Origin: Polaribacter haliotis
GTDB taxonomy: Bacteria; Bacteroidota; Bacteroidia; Flavobacteriales; Flavobacteriaceae
Assembly: GCF_014784055.1 (NCBI RefSeq)
Contig: NZ_CP061813.1
Span: 459,501 to 523,500 of the forward strand
Reading direction: 5' to 3'
Length of the DNA stretch: 64,000 nucleotides
Under the pieces are notes generated by a model that was given only the letters and a program-made list of their open reading frames with translations, did not search any database and was not told the DNA's origin. This document shows positions 44,295 through 50,840 of this stretch, one piece after another. Position 1 is the stretch's first letter; each line of letters begins with the position of its first letter. The position numbers and the translations under genes were made by a program.

Positions 44295-45242
44295 TTATTT
44301 TTTAAGCCCTAATTCTCTTAATCTTTCATCTAAAAACTCTCCAGCAGTAATATCTTCGAACTGTTTTGGATTGTTTTCGTCGATACAATTTTCTAAAACA
44401 TCTAGTTTCATATCAGATATTGGGTGCATGAAAAATGGAATGGAATAACGAGAGGTTCCCCACATTTCTTTTGGAGGATTTACAACTCTGTGAATTGTAG
44501 ATTTTAGCTTGTTATTACTGTGTCTAGACAACATGTCTCCAACATTAATCATTAATTCGTCAGGTGCAGCCATGGCATCTATCCAATCTCCTTTATGATT
44601 TTGAACCTGCAATCCTTTTCCTTGAGCTCCCATTAATAAAGTAATTAAATTAATGTCTCCATGAGCTGCAGCTCTTTCTGCACCTTTTGGTTCAGTTTTT
44701 ATTGGTGGATAATGGATTGGTCTTAATATACTATTTCCGTTCTTAATGTAATTGTCGAAATAAGTTTCTTCCAAACCTAAATGTAAAGCCAAAGAACGCA
44801 ACACAAATTTCGCTGTTTTTTCTAACATTTGGTAGGTCTGCTTTCCAACTTCGTTGAATTTTGGCAATTCTTCTACAATTACATTTTCTGGATATTCATC
44901 TTTATATTTTGAATTATCCTCTACATATTGCCCAAAATGCCAGAACTCTTTTAAATCGCCTTCTTTTTTACCTTTTGCAGATTCTTTTCCGAAAGAAACA
45001 TATCCACGTTGTCCTCCAATTCCTGGAATTTCGTACTTTTCTTTAGTTTCAACTGGTAAATCAAAGAAATTTTTGATTTCTGTATATAAATCTGAAACTA
45101 ATTTATCATCTAAAAAATGACCTTTCAAAGCAACAAAACCAATGTTTTCGTATGCGTGACCAATTTCATCTATAAATTTTTGTTTTCTATTTTTATCTTC
45201 TGATAAAAAATCTGCTAAGTTTACGCTTGGAATTTTATTCAT
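44295..45242 (-). CDS. 2-oxoglutarate/Fe(II) oxygenase, isopenicillin N synthase family
   Basis: 315 residues. N-terminal non-haem dioxygenase DIOX_N region (IPSVNLADFLSEDKNRKQKF, GFVALKGHFLDD), then the 2OG-FeII domain with the iron-binding facial triad in AAAHGDINLITLL (H, D) and TIHRVVNP (H), and the 2OG-binding RYSIPFFMHP (R-x-S). The relatives oxidise varied small molecules or hydroxylate proteins; the substrate is not visible. It has no close operon partner. Confidence 0.9.
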   Translation of the reverse strand: MNKIPSVNLADFLSEDKNRKQKFIDEIGHAYENIGFVALKGHFLDDKLVSDLYTEIKNFFDLPVETKEKYEIPGIGGQRGYVSFGKESAKGKKEGDLKEFWHFGQYVEDNSKYKDEYPENVIVEELPKFNEVGKQTYQMLEKTAKFVLRSLALHLGLEETYFDNYIKNGNSILRPIHYPPIKTEPKGAERAAAHGDINLITLLMGAQGKGLQVQNHKGDWIDAMAAPDELMINVGDMLSRHSNNKLKSTIHRVVNPPKEMWGTSRYSIPFFMHPISDMKLDVLENCIDENNPKQFEDITAGEFLDERLRELGLKK

Positions 45243-45347
45243 TATTGGAAGTTTAATAAACGAGTGTTAAAGTTACTAAAAAATCAGGAATATTAATTTA
45301 TAGCTTTCGAAATTTTAATTTTAAAGTATTTTCAAGAAATAAAAAAG

Positions 45348-46067
45348 TTACTTTTTTGTAAAAGGAATTAAGTAAGAAAGTGTGTAGTTAAAGCCAAAAC
45401 CAGTATTACTTTCAAAAATTCTATTAAAACCTGGTGCATATAAAGATTTAAAATTTTCTGGATCTTTTACACTCATCATTACTTTATAGGAGACACTAAA
45501 ACTAACAAAAAAGTTTTTGAAAGTTTCTGCTTTAATACCAACCATTAATTCCGACCAATGTGCATTTAAACCTGTTGTAGTTTGCGGAACTGTAATTGGA
45601 ACTGTAGGAAAATAATTTCCAAAATCTTTGCTTGAAGTATTTGGTGTGTAATTATTTAATGTTTGTTCAAACAAACTGAATCCATATCTATAACCTACAA
45701 AAATCTCGTTGTTCATGTCCAACCAATTTTGATATGCATTGTAATTAACTCCTAAACGAATGTAATTTCCTTTGGCTGTTGAATTTGTATAATCTTCGTT
45801 ATTGGTTTCTTCTTCATAGCCAATTTCTGCGGCTAAATATAAGTTTTTCTTAATTCTATAATCTCCAACAATTTCGAATCCGCTGTAAGAACCATCGAAT
45901 TGTGCTTTTATAGGTTTACTAATATCAATTCCAACACGAAAGCCATAGCCTGTTTTGTAAACGATACTATCTTTTGTTTTACTTGCTAAAGAATCTTTTT
46001 TCTGTTCTTGTGAAAAACCATCAACAAAAACAAAAAGGAAAAAAATGCTAATGAAATATTTGTACAT
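45348..46067 (-). CDS. DUF6048 family outer membrane beta-barrel protein
   Basis: 239 residues. A signal peptide (MYKYFISIFFLFVFVDGFSQ) then a polar linker and beta strands with a glycine/aromatic pattern (GYGFRVGIDISKPIKAQF, NLYLAAEIGYEEETNNE, IFVGYRYGFSLFEQ) ending in FNYTLSYLIPFTKK. I assign DUF6048 from this pattern and from the neighbouring DUF6452 gene, with which it is paired across flavobacteria. It overlaps that gene by 20 bases. Role unknown. Confidence 0.8.
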   Translation of the reverse strand: MYKYFISIFFLFVFVDGFSQEQKKDSLASKTKDSIVYKTGYGFRVGIDISKPIKAQFDGSYSGFEIVGDYRIKKNLYLAAEIGYEEETNNEDYTNSTAKGNYIRLGVNYNAYQNWLDMNNEIFVGYRYGFSLFEQTLNNYTPNTSSKDFGNYFPTVPITVPQTTTGLNAHWSELMVGIKAETFKNFFVSFSVSYKVMMSVKDPENFKSLYAPGFNRIFESNTGFGFNYTLSYLIPFTKK

Positions 46068-46536
46068 GAGCGGAATTTTGATTGTCTATTGTTGTTAATG
46101 TTGTAGGCGTAAATTCGGTAATCCAAGTATTTGCATCTGCAGAAAATGCGACATTTTTAAAAATAACTTTATAACCACAAGAACGAGAAACATATTCTTG
46201 TTCAGTATCGTAGGTAATTGTAAATGTTGCTATTTCGTTATCGACTGTAGCACCATTTACTGTATTTTTTTTAAGCGTATATTTTGTTTCTAAAGCATTT
46301 GGATTCAAAGGTATTGCAACACTATCAAGAGTAGAAATATTTGTAAACAAACTATCAACCACACCTTCTGCAATTAAAGAAAAACGTTGTACTTTTTTTG
46401 GGGTTTCTCTATTTGTATCATCAAAAAAAGTAATGACTAAACGTGGAGTAACTGGATTTTGCAAACAGAAATCGTCTTTTTCGCAAGCGGAAATAAATGC
46501 AAGTATTAATAAAAGAAAAAGAAATGTTTTTTTCAT
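46048..46536 (-). CDS. DUF6452 family lipoprotein
   Basis: 162 residues from the start chosen at 46536 (MKKTFLF); an in-frame ATG at 46551 adds five residues. A lipobox ends at the cysteine in FISACEKDD, followed by FCLQNPVTPRLVITFFDD and a beta-rich domain with a single conserved cysteine in VSRSCGYKVIFKN. The family is Bacteroidota-specific with no known function. It is four bases from the pterin dehydratase gene and overlaps the barrel gene, so they are an operon. Confidence 0.78.
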   Translation of the reverse strand: MKKTFLFLLLILAFISACEKDDFCLQNPVTPRLVITFFDDTNRETPKKVQRFSLIAEGVVDSLFTNISTLDSVAIPLNPNALETKYTLKKNTVNGATVDNEIATFTITYDTEQEYVSRSCGYKVIFKNVAFSADANTWITEFTPTTLTTIDNQNSAHVQIFH

Positions 46537-46540
46537 GAAT

Positions 46541-46837
46541 TTATTCTTCAACTTCTACAATTTTATTAATTGCTTCTGCCAATTTAAAATCTAATTCTGT
46601 AACGCCATCTGCATCGTGAGTTGTTAATGTAATATCTAAAGTATTATACACATTTGTCCATTCTGGATGATGATTTAATGCCTCACATTCAAAAGCAATT
46701 CTATTCATAGCAGACATACAATCTTTAAAATTATCGAATTCGAAATCTGTATGAAGGGCATCATCATAAAAATCCCAATCTTGTAAGTTTTCTAATTTTT
46801 TTTCAATTGCGGAATCTGATAGTTTTATATGTTTCAT
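46541..46837 (-). CDS. 4a-hydroxytetrahydrobiopterin dehydratase (pterin-4a-carbinolamine dehydratase)
   Basis: 98 residues, full length. The active-site motif is NHHPEWTNVYNTLDITLTTH (His-His-Pro-Glu-Trp) with the catalytic Asp in HDADGVTELDFKLA. It dehydrates 4a-hydroxytetrahydropterin, recycling the cofactor of aromatic amino acid hydroxylases. It is in an operon with DUF6452/DUF6048 and follows the two-helix protein by five bases; no phenylalanine hydroxylase is nearby. Confidence 0.95.
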   Translation of the reverse strand: MKHIKLSDSAIEKKLENLQDWDFYDDALHTDFEFDNFKDCMSAMNRIAFECEALNHHPEWTNVYNTLDITLTTHDADGVTELDFKLAEAINKIVEVEE

Positions 46838-46842
46838 GATAT

Positions 46843-47091
46843 TTACTGTTTTTTGCTAATTTGGTTAATAATTTCGATTTCTTCTTTTCCTGTTTTCATC
46901 CATTTTAAACCTAATTTAAATAATAATATTGAGGCTATAAAAATTATTATTGAAACCGTAATATATCCAATCGTATAACTATTTAAACCTGAAAAAATCA
47001 TACCTATTGTTCTAGGTAATTTAATTAAAAATAAAATACCAATAATTATTGAAATAATAAAAATAATAAATCCAATTTTTTTCTTAATCAT
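46843..47091 (-). CDS. Small two-helix membrane protein
   Basis: 82 residues: two hydrophobic segments, GFIIFIISIIIGILFLIKLP and IGYITVSIIIFIASILLFKL, then a basic tail (GLKWMKTGKEEIEI). No family recognised. It precedes the pterin dehydratase gene by five bases and could be the first gene of that operon. A TATATTTG box at 47096-47103 (minus) lies directly before the start, which would make the mRNA nearly leaderless. Confidence 0.65.
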   Translation of the reverse strand: MIKKKIGFIIFIISIIIGILFLIKLPRTIGMIFSGLNSYTIGYITVSIIIFIASILLFKLGLKWMKTGKEEIEIINQISKKQ

Positions 47092-47156
47092 CTAACAAAT
47101 ATATTAAAAGGTATATTTAATTATAGTTAAAAAAAGAATAAACAAATAAACCTTTT

Positions 47157-48617
47157 TTAACTCTTTTCAAAAAGTACCACAGTCTCAATATGACTTGTAT
47201 GTGGAAACTGATCTACCAAACTAATCTTTTTAATTAAATAACCAGCTTCTCTCAATAATTCTGTATCTCTTGCCTGTGTTGCAGGATTACAAGAAACATA
47301 CACCATTCTATCTGCATTTAAGTTGATTATTTTCTGCAATGTTTTTGGTGCAATTCCTGCTCTTGCAGGATCCAAAATAATGGTTTTTATTTTATTTTGA
47401 TATTCAGGATGCGCAATTAAAAATTTACCAACATCTGCTGCAAAGAATTTTAAACCTTCAATATTATTTCTTTTGGCATTTTTCTTTGCGTCTGCAATTG
47501 CGGAAGCTACAATATCTACACCAACTATTTTTGCATTATCACTTTTAGAAGCTACAATTTGGCCTATTGTTCCTGTACCACAGAATAAATCCATAACCAC
47601 AGTATTGTCTACTTTAGACTTGTCTTCTAAAACATATTCTACAACTTTATTGTAGAGTTTTTCTGCACATTTTGGGTTCGTTTGAAAAAAGCTTTTCATG
47701 CTGATTTCAAAGTTTAAACCTAATAATTCTTCTACAATTTTATCTTTTCCATAGACTAATTCTAAACTTCCAGAAGTTGCGATTGTTCTGTCGCCAGTTT
47801 CGTCGTTAATTGTGTGTAAAAGTCCAGCTAAACGTTCTCCAAAAATATCTTTTAGGAAATTTGCGAATTTTTGTAAATCGAACTTATCCAAATCAGGAGA
47901 AGTTGTTACTAAATTACATAATAACTCGTCTGTTTTAAAAGATTTACGAACTACAAAATATCTGAAGAAACCTTCTTTTTTTGGTCCATGCCAAGGATCT
48001 AAACCAGTTTCTATACAATAGTTTCTGATGTTTTTTAGATTGTCTTCCATTTGTTTGTCGAACAAACCAGAATCTTTCTCTAAATTATCTCCCATCCACC
48101 AAACACCACGTCTTTTAAAACCTAAAGTAAACTCGTCTTTATCGGTTTTGTTGATTCTGTCGTAACCAATTGCAGAAAAACCATATTCCATTTTATTTCT
48201 GTAATGAAATACGTTTGGCGAGGTTACAAATTCGTCGAATAAATCTTCTATATTTTCTACTTTTCCTATTCTTTTGAATAAAGATAAGGTACTTTCTTTT
48301 TTATATTTATGTTGAAGCTCGATTGGTAATTGAATGTAAGGCGCTCCAGGAATGTCTTGAAATTCCACTTCTACTTCGTCTTCAGATGGTTCTAAAACAT
48401 CAATTAATTTAGCTTCTGCGTAGTTTTTACTGGATTTGCTAATTTGTGCTTTTACCAATTGTCCAGGTAATGTGTTAGGAACAAATACTACAAAACTTCC
48501 TTCTTCGGAATGAATTCTGGCAATTCCTTTTCCTCCGAAAGCGTAATCTTCAATTTTTAATTCTAAAACTTGATTCTTTTTTACAAATTTGTTGCGTTCT
48601 CTACGTGGCATTTTCAA
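47157..48617 (-). CDS. rlmD: 23S rRNA (uracil-5-)-methyltransferase RlmD
   Basis: 486 residues. An N-terminal TRAM domain (VLELKIEDYAFGGKGIARIH) precedes the TrmA/RumA methyltransferase: MDLFCGTGTIGQIVAS for SAM, ILDPARAGIAPKT and the catalytic cysteine in VYVSCNPATQARD. It makes m5U in 23S rRNA, usually U1939; the equivalent site is assumed. The start may be MKM at 48617 or MPRRERNK at 48611. A TAATTTTG box at 48631-48638 (minus) is a likely -7 element. Confidence 0.92.
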   Translation of the reverse strand: MKMPRRERNKFVKKNQVLELKIEDYAFGGKGIARIHSEEGSFVVFVPNTLPGQLVKAQISKSSKNYAEAKLIDVLEPSEDEVEVEFQDIPGAPYIQLPIELQHKYKKESTLSLFKRIGKVENIEDLFDEFVTSPNVFHYRNKMEYGFSAIGYDRINKTDKDEFTLGFKRRGVWWMGDNLEKDSGLFDKQMEDNLKNIRNYCIETGLDPWHGPKKEGFFRYFVVRKSFKTDELLCNLVTTSPDLDKFDLQKFANFLKDIFGERLAGLLHTINDETGDRTIATSGSLELVYGKDKIVEELLGLNFEISMKSFFQTNPKCAEKLYNKVVEYVLEDKSKVDNTVVMDLFCGTGTIGQIVASKSDNAKIVGVDIVASAIADAKKNAKRNNIEGLKFFAADVGKFLIAHPEYQNKIKTIILDPARAGIAPKTLQKIINLNADRMVYVSCNPATQARDTELLREAGYLIKKISLVDQFPHTSHIETVVLFEKS

Positions 48618-48702
48618 TTATTTTGGATTGCAAAATTAAGGAAAAGATATTGATAGATTAGCATTATGTTTTGAAGTTATTACTTTTATAATTTAACAGG
48701 TT

Positions 48703-48790
48703 GCGTTAGGGATTGAACGGTTTGTTTGAGCTCTTTTTTCTTTTTCAGAAAAAAAGCGAGTAGTGAAAGCCCGACCTTTTTAGGGAACGC
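48703..48790. repeat. 88-base intergenic element with hairpin, copy 2 of the TTTGAGCTC...GTAGTGAAAGC family
   Basis: Bounded by GCGTT (48703-48707) and AACGC (48786-48790). The core (48725-48770) matches 40751-40803 at both ends. It then reads AGCCCGACCTTTTTAGGGAA. I recall this phrase as common in flavobacterial intergenic regions; that is memory, not a search. Confidence 0.7.
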
Positions 48791-48823
48791 CCAAATAATT
48801 TTTATTTCGAAGTTTTATTTTAC

Positions 48824-48831
48824 TACTTTTG
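48824..48831 (+). promoter_or_regulatory. Predicted -7 element of rocD
   Basis: TACTTTTG fits TAnnTTTG. It would place the transcript start near 48838, just before the hairpins of the leader. No TTG at -33. Confidence 0.5.
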
Positions 48832-48837
48832 TAAAAC

Positions 48838-48940
48838 TTCGGGGATGATTTCTTTCCCACGCTGAATTTCTGAAACTCTTCAGAAGGATAAAGGTAGAAC
48901 AGGAATGGTTATTTAATTATAAACATTTAAAACAATAAAA
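48838..48940 (+). promoter_or_regulatory. Structured 5' leader of rocD, possible cis-regulatory RNA
   Basis: About 100 bases from the predicted start to the ATG. A GGGGAT...TCCC stem (48841-48858 region) is followed by a perfect hairpin TTCTGAA, ACTC, TTCAGAA (48868-48885), then a conserved-looking GGATAAAGGTAGAACAGG run (48886-48903) and an AU-rich end. I do not recognise a named riboswitch. Confidence 0.45.
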
Positions 48941-50215
48941 ATGGCTGTTTTAGACAAATTAACTTCGCAAGAAGCAATCGAATTAGAGAACAAATATGGT
49001 GCGCACAACTATCATCCACTTCCTGTGGTTTTGAGTAGAGGAGAAGGCGTGTATGTTTGGGATGTGGAAGGAAAAAAGTATTACGATTTTTTATCGGCTT
49101 ATTCTGCTGTAAATCAAGGGCATTGTCATCCGAAAATTGTAGATGCAATGACGAATCAAGCAAAAACGTTGAGTTTAACTTCGCGTGCATTTTATAATGA
49201 TATGCTTGGTAGATACGAAAAATTTGCAACTGAATATTTTGGTTTCGACAAATTATTACCAATGAATACTGGTGCAGAAGCTGTGGAAACTGCTTTAAAA
49301 ATTGCCAGAAAATGGGCGTATGAAGTAAAAGGAATTGATGAAAATAAAGCACAAATTATTGTTTGTGAGAATAATTTTCATGGTAGAACAACTACAATAA
49401 TATCATTTTCTAACGACCCTGTGGCTCGTAAAAACTTTGGTCCTTATACTAAAGGTTTTATAAAAATTGAATATGATAATTTACAAGAATTACAAGAAAC
49501 GTTAGAAAGTAGTAACAATATTGCTGCATTTTTGGTGGAACCAATTCAAGGTGAAGCTGGTGTTTATGTTCCTTCTGATGGTTATTTAGCGGCCGCAAAG
49601 AAAATGTGTGAAGACCACAACGTTTTATTTATTGCAGATGAAGTACAAACTGGAATTGCAAGAACAGGTCGTTTATTAGCGACTTGTGGAAATTGTTCTT
49701 GTCCAGAGAAAAATTGTTCTGGAACTCCAGAAATAAAACCAGATGTTTTAATTCTTGGAAAAGCACTTTCTGGTGGAGCATATCCTGTTTCTGCGGTTTT
49801 AGCAAATGACAGTGTTATGAATGTGATTCGTCCTGGAAATCATGGTTCTACTTTTGGAGGAAACCCAATTGCTGCTGCTGTTGCAATGGCTGCTTTAGAA
49901 GTTGTTGCTGATGAAAAATTAGCAATTAATGCTGATAAATTAGGTAAAATTTTTAGAGCTGAATTAACGGAATTCTGTAAAAACAATCATTTAGTAGAAT
50001 CTGTAAGAGGTAGAGGATTGTTAAATGCAATTTTAATTAACGATTCTGAAGACAGTTCTACTGCTTGGGATATTTGTATTAAATTACGTGATAACGGATT
50101 ATTAGCAAAACCAACCCATGGAAATATTATTCGTTTTGCGCCACCTTTAGTAATGACTGAAGAACAATTAATGGATTGTATTTCTATAATTAAGAAAACA
50201 ATTTCTGAATTTTAG
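48941..50215 (+). CDS. rocD: Ornithine aminotransferase with a four-cysteine insertion
   Basis: 424 residues. It converts ornithine and 2-oxoglutarate to glutamate semialdehyde and glutamate. Class III aminotransferase landmarks: YYDFLSAYSAVNQGHCHP, MNTGAEAVETALKIARKW, ENNFHGRTTTIISFSND, FIADEVQTGIARTGRL, and the PLP lysine in ILGKALSGGAYPVSAV (Lys-274). Between them is an insertion with cysteines at 249, 252, 254 and 259 (TCGNCSCPEKNCSG), absent from the human and Bacillus enzymes as I know them. The cluster could bind zinc or an Fe-S centre. The leader upstream may be regulatory. Confidence 0.93.
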   Translation: MAVLDKLTSQEAIELENKYGAHNYHPLPVVLSRGEGVYVWDVEGKKYYDFLSAYSAVNQGHCHPKIVDAMTNQAKTLSLTSRAFYNDMLGRYEKFATEYFGFDKLLPMNTGAEAVETALKIARKWAYEVKGIDENKAQIIVCENNFHGRTTTIISFSNDPVARKNFGPYTKGFIKIEYDNLQELQETLESSNNIAAFLVEPIQGEAGVYVPSDGYLAAAKKMCEDHNVLFIADEVQTGIARTGRLLATCGNCSCPEKNCSGTPEIKPDVLILGKALSGGAYPVSAVLANDSVMNVIRPGNHGSTFGGNPIAAAVAMAALEVVADEKLAINADKLGKIFRAELTEFCKNNHLVESVRGRGLLNAILINDSEDSSTAWDICIKLRDNGLLAKPTHGNIIRFAPPLVMTEEQLMDCISIIKKTISEF

Positions 50216-50315
50216 AATTCACTTTCTATAAAATTTAATATTAGCCACAAATTTTAAAATTTGTGGTTATTTTTTTTGCTATTTTTGAGAATTACTAACT
50301 AAAAGAAAAATTATT

Positions 50316-50759
50316 ATGCAAAATGCGATTACAGAATTAGAAGAATTAACATTAAATGGAGCGTCTAAAAGTTTTTTAAGAGAAACTGCAAAATGGACAT
50401 ATTTCCTTTCTATTTTAGGGTTTATTGGTTTAGGTTTAACAGTTATATTTAGTTTTTTTGCTGGAACAGTTTTTAGTAACCTCCCAAATATGAATGAAAT
50501 TCCTTTTGATTTTGGACCTGTAATGACGGTTACTTATTTAATTATTGTGGCTATTTACTTTTTTCCAATTCTCTATTTATATAAGTTCTCTGTGAACATG
50601 AAGAAAGCATTACAATCTAAATCTGATGATGATTTAGCTGTAGCTTTCGAAAAATTAAAGTCACATTATAAGTTTGTTGGAGTATTTGCGATTATAATTT
50701 TATCTCTATATTTATTAATGTTTATTATAGCAATGTTAGGTGTTGCATTTGGAGGATAA
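50316..50759 (+). CDS. DUF5362 family membrane protein
   Basis: 147 residues. A soluble N-terminus (AITELEELTLNGASKSFLRE) is followed by about four hydrophobic helices (YFLSILGFIGLGLTVIFSFF, TVTYLIIVAIYFFPILYLY, FVGVFAIIILSLYLLMFI) and a soluble loop with NMKKALQSKSDDDLAVAFEK. DUF5362 is assigned by pattern. Function is unknown. It converges with the AsmA-like gene and shares a bidirectional terminator. Confidence 0.75.
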   Translation: MQNAITELEELTLNGASKSFLRETAKWTYFLSILGFIGLGLTVIFSFFAGTVFSNLPNMNEIPFDFGPVMTVTYLIIVAIYFFPILYLYKFSVNMKKALQSKSDDDLAVAFEKLKSHYKFVGVFAIIILSLYLLMFIIAMLGVAFGG

Positions 50760-50778
50760 ACTTGTAAAATTTAATACC

Positions 50779-50827
50779 AAAAAAAGACCTATAGTTTCCT
50801 TTATTTAGAAACTATAGGTCTTTTTTT
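50779..50827. terminator. Bidirectional terminator between DUF5362 and AsmA-like genes
   Basis: AAAAAAAGACCTATAGTTTC (50779-50798) and GAAACTATAGGTCTTTTTTT (50808-50827) around a 9-base loop; A and T tracts flank both sides, so it works for either strand. Confidence 0.95.
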
Positions 50828-50840
50828 ATGTAACAAGTAT

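Larger units (their letters stand above)
48618..48940. other. Intergenic region with an 88-base repeat element and the rocD leader
   Basis: 323 bases between rlmD (minus) and rocD (plus). Contains the TAATTTTG box for rlmD, the inverted-repeat element at 48703-48790, the -7 box TACTTTTG at 48824-48831 and a structured 5' leader at about 48838-48940. No gene. Confidence 0.75.

Noticed and set aside
48927..49352. 141-codon open frame on the strand opposite rocD
   Set aside because: It is antisense to a well-conserved enzyme, has low-complexity composition (H, Q, L rich) and no domain.
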